Assembly: GCA_963662175.1 (NCBI GenBank)
Contig: OY759223.1
Location: forward strand, 5,117,549 to 5,181,548
DNA from: Aradus depressus
Lineage: Eukaryota; Arthropoda; Insecta; Hemiptera; Aradidae
DNA length: 64,000 nt
Reading direction: 5' to 3'
A program made the position numbers and the translations under genes. A model generated the notes under the pieces. It was not told where the DNA came from, searched no databases, and saw only the letters and a program-made list of their open reading frames with translations. Of the stretch, positions 9,625-21,049 are shown in pieces. Every line of letters starts with the position of its first letter. Position 1 is the stretch's first letter.

Positions 9625-9985
9625 AAAACTTCCCCAACTATACGAGGTATAGTGGAATTTATGTAATCGGTCAAAAATTAACACAGTAACACTAAAACTC
9701 AAATAACTGCCAATGTAATGAATGAATCGACACGAAATTTCACACCTAAATTCAAAACCCCATAAGGCCGACATTTATTAATTTTACACGAAATCAGCCG
9801 AAAAGGGATTAGATGAGAGAGGGAATTCAACTCAAAAACCCCAATAACTGCCGATGTAATAAATGTATCGACATGAAGTTTCATGTTTAAATTCAAAACC
9901 TAATGAGGACACAACCTGTCAAATTTTAGTAAAATCGGCCGAAGGGAAGAGCGGGTTCAGAGGAGGGGCTTATTTCCAAAACCTT
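9625..9985 (+). repeat. DR1 dispersed repeat
   Basis: The 'CTTCCCCAACTATACGAGGT' edge at 9627 is followed by clear signature units at about 9697 and 9842 and a 'GGCCGAAGGGAAGAGCGGG' block. Confidence 0.65.
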
Positions 9986-9989
9986 AACC

Positions 9990-10540
9990 CACTTACTGGT
10001 TAATACTTAAATATTGTCAATTAAATAAGCATTAAATTTTTTTTTTTTTTTCAGCAAATCGGTCCAACACATATTAATCCTAAATTTTATTTTTTACTAT
10101 TTCATTCTTTTTCAGCTGATAGCACTAAATGAACTCTAAAAAACAATTATTTTCACTTTTTCACGGCTTTCATTGAATATATTCTAAAATATGCAGTTAG
10201 CCCTTTTAGTCTTTTTTATTTTAGGTAAACATTGCACCGCCATTGCGGAGTTTTTGGAGAGATCTTAAAATTGCCGCGCGTTTTGTTGTACCATGCATGA
10301 CGATGCGTCCGCTAAACTCTCATGTTTCGCCGATTGGCAGCATTTGTTGGAGTCCAAACTTTAAGAAAGCGTAATTTGAATGTGAATAACGTTTGACTGG
10401 GAACTGAAGCTTTCTACATATATCCTTGTCTTGACTGTAACGTTTGTCTGTGGTGGAGTTGTCCGTTATATATTCACATTTTTTTTAATTGGTTACATTA
10501 GATCGCACTTTTTTGGGGGCACCTCCCCCCCTCCCTCTCC
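9990..10540. other. No recognisable gene
   Basis: AT-rich on the left, with a moderate-GC block at about 10230-10450. There is no convincing ORF or known repeat. Confidence 0.4.
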
Positions 10541-10806
10541 CTTAGCTACGTCAATGCCCAGAGACTGGAATGGTCACTGGCCCGGGACTGCAAGGTCAGA
10601 GTGACAAGAAGAACACCCCGTGAAAGATCCGGTCCTCTGTACCACATGAAGTAGTTCGAGGCAACCTTCCGTTTGACCTCAACGACAAAAAAAAAAAAAA
10701 TAATAAATAAAAATATCCTTTTTTTGTGGCATTTAGTCGACACACTTTCATGAAGGTTTTGTTAATTGATGGTGTCTGAATAGGCACTTGGTTTGGGGGT
10801 AAAGTG

Positions 10807-10828
10807 CCCCCCCCCCCCCCCCCCCCCC
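10807..10828. repeat. Poly(C) tract, about 22 nt
   Basis: Homopolymer. A second, shorter C-rich run lies at about 11026-11046. Confidence 0.9.
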
Positions 10829-10839
10829 TTGATATAAAT

Positions 10840-11590
10840 CAAGAAAATGTGGAGAAAAAAAACTCTCTGTGAGCGGCGGGAAAACTGGGTGGAAAGCGGG
10901 AAAACCGAGCTAGAGTTGGAAAACCTGTTGAATATTCATCCAATCAGAAAGTGGGAGAGGGAAGGGATGGATGATATTTATTTTGAGTGGCTCCCAGTGT
11001 ATCGCCTCTTTGCTAAATACATTAAGCCCCCCTCCCCCCCCCCCCTTCTCTAATACTCCACCATTAGCTTCTATTTGCTCCACCCCCGCCACCCCTTTGC
11101 GCCCTTGTCTCTCTGTTTGACTTTGCTATAAATTAGAACAAGTTCTCAACTGTCCACTGAACATTTAACCTTAATTTTGTTTTGCCTGGATTTCATGTTT
11201 AACTTCGCCCCATCTATGAGTGTAATCGGTTCAAAGTTCGTTGTTGAGTCCTCGGGATTACAAGTGACATCGCCGGAATTCAAAAATGATATGAACCACA
11301 AAAAAAATCTACAATAAAAATCTTACAAACTAATTTTTACTTTCGTCTCTTTTCTTTTTAAATATTATGGCCAATCTTTAATTCAATGTTATTTTGGGCA
11401 TATAAACATATAAATAAATAAAAGTACATTTGCGCATCTATTTCACTGTTATTTCATTACACATTAACCCTAAAAACAACTCTATTTCTAGACTGTCCAC
11501 TTCCACTTCTCTCCTTAGACTGTCTCACACTGTTTAAAATAGCTGATCGCCGTCTTTTGTCTTCTGTCACTAATTAAATTACTTCACTCC
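10840..11590. other. No recognisable gene
   Basis: The short open frames here have no recognisable motifs. Confidence 0.4.
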
Positions 11591-11599
11591 TAACGAGGA

Positions 11600-11870
11600 G
11601 CATGCTTGGAATAACGATAAGTGACAGAGGATAAGAAACAGCGAGGTTCTACGGAAGCCTCCAGAAGGAAGCACACTTGCTGAAGTGGAGATGGGCCGGG
11701 CATGTGACAAGGATGGATTCTCGACGATGGGCTAAAGTCTGCATGGAATGGATTCCTAGAGACAGAAGAAGAGGAAAAGGAAGACGAGGACTGGGGTGGA
11801 GGGACGAGATAGTAGAGAGAATAGGGGATGGATGGTGCACAGAGGCCAGCAACAGAGAAAGATGGAACTA
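11600..11870 (+). pseudogene. LINE ORF2 C-terminal fragment
   Basis: A decayed frame opens MLGITISDRG, hits a stop (TAA at about 11633) and continues to LLKWRWAGHVTRMDSRRWAK, ending ..WRDEIVERIGDGW and ..NRERWN before TAA. 'LGI-L-DR-RN' followed by 'LKW-WAGH-AR--D-RW' is the classic tail of an endonuclease/RT LINE ORF2 found throughout insects. Only this tail remains. The in-frame stop shows it is dead. Confidence 0.75.
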
Positions 11871-12107
11871 ATGTGTTACAGCACTATTTAAGAAATAACC
11901 CTCATTTTTATTTTTTGATTTTTTGTTTTATTTTTTATTTTTATTTTATTTTTAATCAAGAAGTAACAGTTTTACTTAAGAAATAATTTAGTTTGAGAAC
12001 AATCGTTAAATTCTTTTCTGATTTCTTCTGTTGAAAGAGCAGTAGACTCAAAACCTCCAAAAGGAGAGGCTTTTGTTCTAAAAGAATGTCAATAAAGCAA
12101 TTTTATG

Positions 12108-12312
12108 GGGGCCATGGTGGCCGTGCGGGCTAGAGCGTAGGGCTCTGGTCGCATGGTCTCACCATGGTTTGCGGGTTCGAATCCCGTCCGGGAGTGAGTT
12201 TTATTTAGTAGATAGAACTACCTCTCGGGGCCATGGATGTCGTAAATATGTAGATAACACAGTGACATGGCTAATATGCATCGTACATAAGGCCAAAAAG
12301 AAAAAAAAAGAA
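12108..12312 (+). mobile_element. SINE2 copy (second tRNA-derived SINE family)
   Basis: The head has a D-arm-like GGCTAGAGCGTAGGGCTC and a B box GGGTTCGAATCCCG at 12172-12185, followed by a unique body and an A-rich AAAAAG-type tail. It is unrelated to SINE1. The LTR retrotransposon inserted within or just after its tail. Confidence 0.65.
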
Positions 12313-12324
12313 AAAAATATATAT

Positions 12325-13205
12325 TGTAGCGTTAGCTTTTACTCGGTTTTTAAATTTATATAAAATTATACTCCAAGATGACCTGATTATAATAATAAAA
12401 AAACTATACACAAAATAAGTTGTTACAGTTATATTTGAGGTTCAAAAAATATATTTTTTAATATAAAATTTTCTTTTATAAAAGAAAAGGTTAGTGACAC
12501 ATTTTTACACACATGAAATTTTTATGACATATAAAAACCTGGACTCTTTATTTTCTTTTCTTGATGAGAGTGAATTTTCAAACAGAGTGGCAGTTGAGCG
12601 ATGGGCTGCAAGGATGTCTTCTAACTTCGTCTTCTGACCTCGGGGTTTTATATTAGACTAGACCATTTTTATTTCTTCAGGTTGGCGTTAACATCTTCTC
12701 TGATCCTACGTTCAATGTTCCAGAAACACTCCCTCCATGTCCTCTGCCTTCATACAGCCGGTTTCTTTTTTTGTCACTGACTCACATACTTTTCTTTTCA
12801 CGGCACTAACTACTCCACTAAACCTCCTCTGAACAGAGCTGATAAACGACTCTTCCCACGAGGGGACAGACCACTTCTCCATCGTTTTGGATTCCGCTCT
12901 CTCATTGGCCACAATTTTTACAGCCTTTAAACTACTAAACATCTGGTTTTTTTTATAACACTTACATATTCCCGTATACAATCCTAATTGCTTACATTTA
13001 TTGTTAACACATTATTAGCTTATCATTTAATTTTATTACATAATTGAAATGAATGAATTGATCTATTTTGATACTATATCGACCCTGGTACAAATCGATT
13101 TGATAACCCCCAGTAACCTTCCTTAGGTCTAATAAAATGATTGCACTAAGTACCTTATTTTCCATTTATTAAATATTCATGTAATGGACAATATGGATCA
13201 TTACA
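12325..13205 (-). repeat. LTR-A 3' LTR
   Basis: The 3' LTR of the minus-strand element. It contains an 89-codon minus-strand frame (12712-12981) that is identical in the other LTR. The frame's composition is less AT-biased than its surroundings, but I recognise no domain. Confidence 0.85.
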
Positions 13206-14620
13206 TTGTCCTCTGCTAAAAATATCAAAATATATCATTCATTTTCTTACATTAGTGTTTAGTACCAAACTATTTCATAATCTTATGGTTACATGTACAA
13301 CTTGGCGACTCAAGATAGCATGGTGACCCAGTTTCTATTATTAATTAATTACACACAAATTTTTGTTTATTAATATATTTTTTTTTTTATATCCTAGGAG
13401 TCCAGTTTCTTTTATTAATCTATCATTCTGAACCTACGAGCGATTATTGCTCAAAACAAAAAACATTTGTGGGTTAATATAGCTCGTTTCCGTAAGGACG
13501 CCAAACTCCTTAAATCAACAGGGCCCACGTTGTGGACAATTACGGTTTAATAACAATAACAAACCCTTTAAACTAATATATTTTTTTTATTATTAATATT
13601 TTTATTTTTATCACCAATACCATAAAAAAAAAAAAACGCATGCATAAATATCAATAAATAGTTCATCTCGAGATTAACCCTTATATAAAATCTCCCATAA
13701 CATAACAACATCCACCATTAATATAATATTCCAATAAATAAATATGTTTTTATTCAAAAACATTTAAAATCACAAATTTTCTGTTCAGAATGCAGAGTAC
13801 ACTACACCTTATTTACATATAATTTAATTTAATTATAATAATTTTTTTTTTATTTTTTTATTCTTTGACAGAGCATCACCCACTATAATATTCATTAATT
13901 ATTCTAATTATTTCCAATTACCACTGCTCTATCTCTCATCCTATAACATATTCAATATAAAACTCAATAAAATATTCACACCATAAAAATACCTGCCATC
14001 AATATTTACATTATTATGGTTATAACTAAAGTTTATCATTGTTATATCTTTTATAACATTACAGAGTCACTACAAAATTCAATAAACAGCAGGACATACC
14101 ATAAACAAATACACAATCAATATTAACATTATTTGACGTGTTTACAAACTTCAGTTGTTTATCATAAAAGACTCTAACAGCTGTCTTATCCTTTATCTAT
14201 TTATCAGTTCAACTTGCATAGACTTAGTTGCCATATCATTTCTCTTACGCTCCATATTTTGTTATTTTAGTTTAATTTATTCTTTACTTTCAATTATTTA
14301 TTAATTAGACCCTATTTACATCTCGAGTGACAACTTCTTTGTTTACATTAATTTTTTATTGATTTCTATTAACTCAAATTTTACACGCAAACAATTCTTG
14401 ACAGACAAAATTGTGATATCAAATCTCAGGTACATTTTTCATTAATTAATTATATCATTTTATTTTGCAATTATTCATTTCGACAAAATTCAACATATTG
14501 ACTGATACTTTCTATGTTTATTTTTTTTTATTAATTTTAATGTTTACATTTTATAGTTCCAGATCATAATCCTAGACAAGCAATTTTTAATATCCAAAAT
14601 TTCATCGGTTAAACTACCTA
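13206..14620. other. LTR-A interior without coding potential
   Basis: Very AT-rich sequence downstream of the Gag-like frame, where pol would be expected. I see no protease, RT or integrase motifs on either strand. Confidence 0.6.
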
Positions 14621-14622
14621 TG

Positions 14623-15858
14623 TTATTTCTTTCTCTTATATTTATAATTAATTCTTTGATTGTGTTTTCTCCGATATCTATGACTATTGTTTATAATTAT
14701 TATTTTTCTATAATTTAGTTCATTTCTATGCCCTAGGTGTAATGTCTTACTATTTTTAAACTTATTTTTATTATTATTATTACTGAAATTATGTTTGCAC
14801 TTAAGTTTTTTACTCTTGTTATTGTTATGTTTACTTTTATATTTAATAACATTTACTTTTCGATATTCAATTCTTCGATAACTTTTAATTTTGTTTATCT
14901 TATGTTTTTTTAGTTTCTCCATCTTATTATTATGTTTCTTTATAACAATACCATTAGTTATTATGGTTTTAATAAATTTAAATTTGTCTATCTTCTTATT
15001 GAATTTTATTTTCTTCTGTGTTTCATTATTTTCCTTTATTTCTCCATTTTCCTGTCTATCTACAATCATATTTGTATTTAATTTACTCTCGCCAGCCTCT
15101 ACCGCACTTTCTATCTTATTATTTAATTGTTCACATTTATGATTTATTTCTAAACTTTGATCACTAAATTTATCAATCTTATTATTTATTTTAATTACTT
15201 TAACTTCCTGTCTTTCGAATCCTTGATTCAAATTATCGCGACTTTCATTTATTTTAGCTGTTTGTTCATCAAACTTTTCATTAAAATATAATTTCATTTG
15301 ATCGTTATCTTCTTTCGATTTTGAATTTACTTGGGTAATATTAGAAAATTTCAGATCAACAATTTTATTAAATTGATCGAAACGTTTGTTTACATGTTTT
15401 TTTATATTCTCATATTTTACGCTTACGTCCTCCTTTAATTCATCAATTTTTGAATTTAGTTCTAACTTCATTTCTAACTTCATTTCAATAAAATGTTTTG
15501 ATTGTTGCTCGAATTTTACACTTACTTCCGAATGATTTGCGTTCATATTTTTTATTACCATTTCCATCATTGTTTTTAAACTCACATTCGTCTCACTCTC
15601 CGGCTGAAGGCCCTCATCCGTTTTATTTTTAATACTTTTTGGAGTTGATGTTTCTCTCTCATTATCTACCTCTTCTATAAATTCTGCAGGATTTTCATTT
15701 GATTTATTTGCAAATTCCGGAACTTTCCTTTCAAAAATCGTTCTCAACATCGGACTATTACCTCCTATTCTATTTTCGCAATTATCATAAGTTACTCTAT
15801 TTTTTCCGCCATTATTGTTCGGATTCGTTCTCTGAGAACCTCTATTATAGTCGGCCAT
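14623..15858 (-). CDS. Gag-like coiled-coil protein of LTR-A
   Basis: A 411-residue frame starting MADYNRGSQR. It has four parts. Residues 1-45 are Asn-rich. A short segment (FERKVPEFANKSNENPAEFI) recalls the start of Ty3/gypsy capsids. A long heptad-rich coiled coil follows (about 95-260, many K/E/N with spaced I/L/F). The tail is very Lys/Asn-rich and ends YKYKRKK. I see no zinc knuckle. It sits about 140 bp inside the 5' LTR (right side), the expected position of gag. The coiled-coil-then-basic layout parallels the gag of the gypsy element at 44392. Packaging of its own RNA is inferred from position. Confidence 0.6.
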   Translation of the reverse strand: MADYNRGSQRTNPNNNGGKNRVTYDNCENRIGGNSPMLRTIFERKVPEFANKSNENPAEFIEEVDNERETSTPKSIKNKTDEGLQPESETNVSLKTMMEMVIKNMNANHSEVSVKFEQQSKHFIEMKLEMKLELNSKIDELKEDVSVKYENIKKHVNKRFDQFNKIVDLKFSNITQVNSKSKEDNDQMKLYFNEKFDEQTAKINESRDNLNQGFERQEVKVIKINNKIDKFSDQSLEINHKCEQLNNKIESAVEAGESKLNTNMIVDRQENGEIKENNETQKKIKFNKKIDKFKFIKTIITNGIVIKKHNNKMEKLKKHKINKIKSYRRIEYRKVNVIKYKSKHNNNKSKKLKCKHNFSNNNNKNKFKNSKTLHLGHRNELNYRKIIIINNSHRYRRKHNQRINYKYKRKK

Positions 15859-15967
15859 TTTGGACGCTAACTTTTTACACAGTTTTGAAATTAATTTTTA
15901 CAAATATTTTTACAAAATTACACATAAGGTCTTTTTATTATTTCTTTTCGGACGCCATATAAAAATT

Positions 15968-15999
15968 TAATGTTTCAAGTCCCTGTTCGAAGCGACATT
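15968..15999 (-). other. Primer-binding site resembling tRNA-Lys 3' end
   Basis: Directly inside the 5' LTR the minus strand reads TGTCGCTTCGAACAGGGAC. The + strand TTTCAAGTCCCTGTTCG resembles the T arm and acceptor 3' half of tRNA-Lys. The first bases differ from a perfect TGGCGCCC match. Confidence 0.6.
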
Positions 16000-16880
16000 T
16001 GTAGCGTTAGCTTTTACTCGGTTTTTAAATTTATATAAAATTATACTCCAAGATGACCTGATTATAATAATAAAAAAACTATACACAAAATAAGTTGTTA
16101 CAGTTATATTTGAGGTTCAAAAAATATATTTTTTAATATAAAATTTTCTTTTATAAAAGAAAAGGTTAGTGACACATTTTTACACACATGAAATTTTTAT
16201 GACATATAAAAACCTGGACTCTTTATTTTCTTTTCTTGATGAGAGTGAATTTTCAAACAGAGTGGCAGTTGAGCGATGGGCTGCAAGGATGTCTTCTAAC
16301 TTCGTCTTCTGACCTCGGGGTTTTATATTAGACTAGACCATTTTTATTTCTTCAGGTTGGCGTTAACATCTTCTCTGATCCTACGTTCAATGTTCCAGAA
16401 ACACTCCCTCCATGTCCTCTGCCTTCATACAGCCGGTTTCTTTTTTTGTCACTGACTCACATACTTTTCTTTTCACGGCACTAACTACTCCACTAAACCT
16501 CCTCTGAACAGAGCTGATAAACGACTCTTCCCACGAGGGGACAGACCACTTCTCCATCGTTTTGGATTCCGCTCTCTCATTGGCCACAATTTTTACAGCC
16601 TTTAAACTACTAAACATCTGGTTTTTTTTATAACACTTACATATTCCCGTATACAATCCTAATTGCTTACATTTATTGTTAACACATTATTAGCTTATCA
16701 TTTAATTTTATTACATAATTGAAATGAATGAATTGATCTATTTTGATACTATATCGACCCTGGTACAAATCGATTTGATAACCCCCAGTAACCTTCCTTA
16801 GGTCTAATAAAATGATTGCACTAAGTACCTTATTTTTCATTTATTAAATATTCATGTAATGGACAATATGGATCATTACA
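16000..16880 (-). repeat. LTR-A 5' LTR
   Basis: Partner of 12325-13205 and nearly identical to it, indicating recent insertion. Its 89-codon frame is at 16387-16656. Confidence 0.85.
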
Positions 16881-17049
16881 ATATATATATAAGCAATTTC
16901 ATTTAATTTATTTATTTACTAGCAGTAATACCCGGCGTTGCCCGGGGAACTTTGACTTTTCTACTAAAATCTCCTAAAAGTCTTTTAAGTTCTTCAACAG
17001 TACATTCATGATGTTATAATTTTCAATTATTCATACGGAATAAGGCTTA

Positions 17050-18290
17050 TAGTCCTTCAACGTCAAACACCCCAGCTAGTAAGTTTTTAGGACCCCTGGG
17101 CATCACAGCTAGTATGCGTCTTTCAACGGCGGAAACCACAGATAGTGAATACTTAGCATCGCTGGACATCCTAGCCAGTGCGTACTTAAGAACGCTATTG
17201 ACCGCAGCTAGTAAATGCCTTGCAACAGCGGACCCCACAGCGAATACATAGTTACTACTACAACATGTGAAATTCATGCCAATCCGCTTACCCTTTAACA
17301 GTACATTCATGATGTTATAATTTTCAATTATTCATACGGAATAAGGCTTATAGTCTTTCAACTATAGCAACGCTAGTAAGTTTTTAGGACCCCTGGGCAC
17401 CACAGCTAGTATGCGCCTTTCAACGGCGGAAACCACAGCTAGTGAATACTTAGCTTCGCTGGACGTCCTAGCCAGTGCGAACTTAAGAACGTTTGTGACC
17501 ACAGCTAATATATGCCTTGCAACGCTGGGCACCACAGCTAGTACGTAGTTAGGAACGCTGGGCACCAGAGGTAGTATATGCCTTGCAACGGCGGATCCCA
17601 CAGCTAGTACGTAGTTGGAACGCTGGTCACCGCAGCTAGTATGTGCCTCGCAAGAGCGGACCCCACAGCTAGTACGAAGTTAGGAACGCTGGGCATCACA
17701 GCTAGTAAGTGCCTTGCAACAGCGGACCCCATAGCTAGTACGTAGTTAGAACCATTGGGCATCACAGCTAGTATGTGTTCTGCAACGGCGGACCCCACAT
17801 CTAGTACCTAGTTAGAAACGCTGGGCATCACAGCTAGTATGTTTCTGCAGCGACGGACCCCACAGCTAGTACGAAGTTAGGAACGCTGGGCCCTACAGGT
17901 AGTAGGTGTCTTGCAACTGCGGACCCCACAGATAGTATGTAGTTAGAACCACAGGGCATCACAGCTAGTATGAGTTTTGCAACGGCGGACCCCACAGCTA
18001 GTACCTACGTAGTTAAATACGCTGGGCCACACTGCTAGCGCCTTGCAACAGCAGACCCCACAGCTAGTACGTAATTAGGAACGCTGGGCATCACAGCTAG
18101 TAAAAGGCTTGTAGGTGCCTTGCAACAGCGAACCCCACAGCCAGTACATAGTTAGGAACGCTGGGGCTGAGCACTACAGCTAGTAAGTGCCTTGCAACAG
18201 CGGACCCCACAGCTAGTACGATATTAGGAACGCTGGACATCACAGCTAGTAAATGTCTTGCAACAGTGAACCCCACAGCGAATACATAGA
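17050..18290 (+). repeat. 33/66-bp minisatellite array 1
   Basis: Two 33-bp unit types alternate: CACAGCTAGTACGTAGTTAG + GAACGCTGGGCAT, and CACAGCTAGTATGTGCCTTG + CAACAGCGGACCC. Because 66 is a multiple of three, minus-strand frames persist as a 22-residue repeat (VPNYVLAVGSAVARHLLAV-like). These are not genes. The left arm and unit start recur at about 17293-17400. Confidence 0.85.
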
Positions 18291-18296
18291 TACTAC

Positions 18297-19700
18297 TACT
18301 ACATGTGAAATTCATGACAATCCGATTACCCTTCAATGATTCAGCATTATTTTTATGCTTAGCCCCCCTCCCAAATTTTTAAAATGTCACATAGTGTATT
18401 TTTTTATTTGACCATCAAGAATACTACATGTGAAATTTCGTGACAATCCAATCATCCGTTAATGACCTATCACTATCTTCAAATTTAGGCCTACCCCCAT
18501 AACCCCCCTCCCGTTCACAATTTTTTGACGTCACACACCCTATTTTTCTATTTGGCCTTTATGAATACTTCATGTGAAATTTCGTGACAATCCGATCATC
18601 CGTTAATGACTTATCACTATACTTATACTTAGGCCCCCATCAACCCACCCTCCCGTACAAAATTTTGAGCCGTTACACCGCCTATTTTTTTATTTGGTCT
18701 TCAGGAATACTACATGTGAAACTTTGTGACAATTCGACCAACCGTTAATGAGCTAGCTCTATATTTCAACTTAGGCCCCCCCACAACCCCCCCTCCCGTT
18801 CAAAACTTTGGTACGCCACACACCTTTTTTTCCTATTTGGCTTTTAAAAATACTACGTGAAATTTCATGACGATTCGCCCATTAGTTAATGAGTTAGCTC
18901 TATATTTATACTTAGGCCCCCCCACAACCCCCCCTCCCGTTCAAAACTTTGGTACGCCACACACCTTTTTTTTCTGTTTGGCTTTTAAAAAGACTACGTG
19001 TGAAATTTCATGACAATTCGACCATTAGTTAATGTGTTAGCACTATTTATATACTTAGGCCCCCCTTACAACCCCCTCTCCCGATCAAAACTTTGGGACG
19101 CCACACACCTTTTTTTCCTATTTGGCTTTTAAAAAAACTACATGTAAAATTTCATGACGATTCGCCCATTAGTTAATGAGTTAGCACTATTTATATACTT
19201 AGGCCCCCCTTACAACCCCCTCTCCCGATCAAAACTTTGGGACGCCACACACCTTTTTTTCCTATTTGGCTTTTAAAAAAACTACATGTAAAATTTCATG
19301 ACGATTCGCCCATTAGTTAATGAGTTAGCTCTATATTTATACTTAGGCCCCCCCACAACCCCCCCTCCCGTTCAAAACTTTGGGACGCCACACACCTTTT
19401 TTTGTTGTTTGGCTTTTAAAATGACTACGTGTGAAATTTCATGACAATTCGACCATTAGTTAATGTGTTAGCACTATTTATATACTTAGGCCCTCCTTAC
19501 AACCCCTCCTCCCGATCAAAACTTTGGGACGCCACACACCTTTTTTTCCTGTTTGGATTTTAAAAAGACTACCTGTGAAATTTCATGACAATTCGCCCAT
19601 TAGTTAATGAGTTAGCACTATTTTTATACTTAGGCCCCCTTACAACCCCCCCTCCCGATCAAAATTTTGGGACGCCACATAGCCTATTATTCAATCGGGC
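18297..19700 (+). repeat. About 144-bp tandem array 1
   Basis: Units run from 'CTACATGTGAAATTTC-TGAC' through 'TACTTAGGCCCCCC' and 'GACGCCACACACCTTTTTTT' to 'GGCTTTTAAA'. Two adjacent units start at 19137 and 19281 (period 144). About ten units are present, more alike toward the right. Confidence 0.8.
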
Positions 19701-20000
19701 TCAAAAGGATGCTACATGGGTAGTTTCATAAAAATCCGTCCAGCAGTTTGGGCGTGATGCTGGAACAAACAAACATACATACAAACAAACAAACAAACCC
19801 CGTTTCAGCTTTATTAATATAGATTATATCACAATGTACACAAGTTTTAATTTGTGTTCATATCTATACATACATCTTTTTTTTTTTGGCATTTTTCTTC
19901 CATAGTGGATCGGTGTCACCATATTTAAAGTCAGTCTGAACGTTGTGCTGACGTTGGCATAATCCGAAACCAGCACACTCTATGGCTCTGTCAGTTAACA

Positions 20001-20897
20001 AATATTAAATCTATAAACCGTTAAAAAGCAAGAAATTTGAAGAATGGAGTCTACCGAGCTCAGGATCGCCACTTACAAATCTAGCTGAGGCACTTAGGTC
20101 AGATGTTTTAATCGGGAAGTTAAAAATAACTTTGAGCACTTCGTCCTTCGGATGGGACATTAAGCGATGATCCAGGGCTTTTTCGAATGTGAGGTACTCG
20201 ATAATGAGACGTATTTTATGTAAATAAACCTGGGTAGGTGAAATTTCACTTAGGTTGAAAATAGCCTTGAGCACGTCGTCCTTCGGATGGGACTTTCCGG
20301 ATAAATCTGAATCTGTCGTATCAGTTTTAACAATTATTGAGCCTATAAACCGTTAAATAGCGCACATTTTTTGAAAAACATTTTTATTTTGATTTTTGTG
20401 TAGAATTCAGATAATCCGGTCGTTCTCTATCAGTTTTAACAAATATTAAATCTATAAACCGTTAAAAAGCGAGAAATTTCAAGAATGGAGTCTACCGAGC
20501 TCAGGATCGCCACTTAGAAATCTAGTTGAGGCACTTAGGTCAGATGTTTTAATCGGGAAGCTAAAAATAACTTTGAGCACGTCGTCCTTCGGATGGGACA
20601 TTAAGCAATGATCCAGGGCTTTTTCGAATGTGAGGTACTCGATAATGAGACGTATGTTATGTAAATAAACCTGGTTAGGTGAAATTTCACTTAGGTTGAA
20701 AATAGCCTTGAGCACGTCGTCCGTCGGATGGGACTTTTCGGATATATCTGATTCTGTCGTATCAGTTTTAACAATTATTAAGCCTATAAACCGTTAAATA
20801 GCGTGAATTTTTTGAAAAACATTTTGATTTTGATTTTTGTGTAGGATTCAGATAATCCGGTCGTTCTCTATCAGTTTTAACAAATATTAAATCTATA
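20001..20897 (+). repeat. 441-bp tandem duplication with SINE-derived core
   Basis: 'AATATTAAATCTATA' recurs at 20001, 20442 and 20883, so two full 441-bp units are followed by the first about 15 bp of a third, where the next CTAGCAG element is inserted. Each unit contains 'CGTCCTTCGGATGGGAC' twice and a SINE1-like stretch (ATTAAGCGATGATCC..), so it is partly built from SINE1. Frames through it are not genes. Confidence 0.8.
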
Positions 20898-21049
20898 GCA
20901 GTTATACCCGGCGTTGCCCGGGGAACTTTGATTTTTCTCCCAATATCTTCTATAACGCTATTCAGTTCCTCGACAGTACATTCATGATGTTATAATTTTC
21001 AATTATTCATACGGAATAAGGCTTATAGTCCTTCAGCTGTTGTAACGCT

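Larger units (their letters stand above)
12325..16880 (-). mobile_element. Young non-autonomous LTR retrotransposon (LTR-A)
   Basis: Two 881-bp direct repeats (12325-13205 and 16000-16880) begin TG and end CA. They align at a constant offset of 3675 bp with at least one mismatch seen (near 13161/16836). ATATAT-type sequence flanks both ends, so a target duplication of 4-8 bp is possible but ambiguous in the AT repeat. Read on the minus strand, a tRNA-Lys-like primer site follows the right LTR and a purine-rich GCAGAGGACAA precedes the left LTR. The 2.8-kb interior has a Gag-like frame but no protease, RT, RNase H or integrase. It probably moved using enzymes from another element. Confidence 0.85.
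16918..19825 (+). mobile_element. CTAGCAG element, expanded form 1
   Basis: Starts ACTAGCAGTAATACCCGGCG and ends ..CAAACAAACC/CCGTTTCAGCTTTATTA/ATATAGAT. The unique left arm (to about 17050) is followed by a 33/66-bp array and then about ten units of about 144 bp. Then comes the unique right end with (AAAC)n. Starting only 38 bp from the LTR-A element, it is independent of it. No credible protein is encoded. Confidence 0.7.

Noticed and set aside
10525..10660. Possible host exon (..NAQRLEWSLARDCKVRVTRR..) after a strong acceptor-like CCCTCCCTCTCCCTTAG
   Set aside because: Only 32 stop-free codons, and the acceptor-like C-rich phrase resembles the common 'CAGGGGCGTAGCC..GGGGG' repeat end in reverse. 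No family recognised.
12120..12190. A functional tRNA gene
   Set aside because: The B box is good but there is no cloverleaf-compatible acceptor stem that I can see, and it continues into a SINE body with an A-rich tail.
17047..18336. Several 60-90 codon minus-strand frames with ..VARHLLAVMPSVPNYVLAV.. repeats
   Set aside because: They are translations of a 66-bp minisatellite whose period is a multiple of three. There is no start context or domain, and the same frames recur at 21007-21507.
20011..20715. Two near-identical 78-87 codon frames
   Set aside because: They come from the 441-bp tandem duplication, which contains SINE1 sequence.
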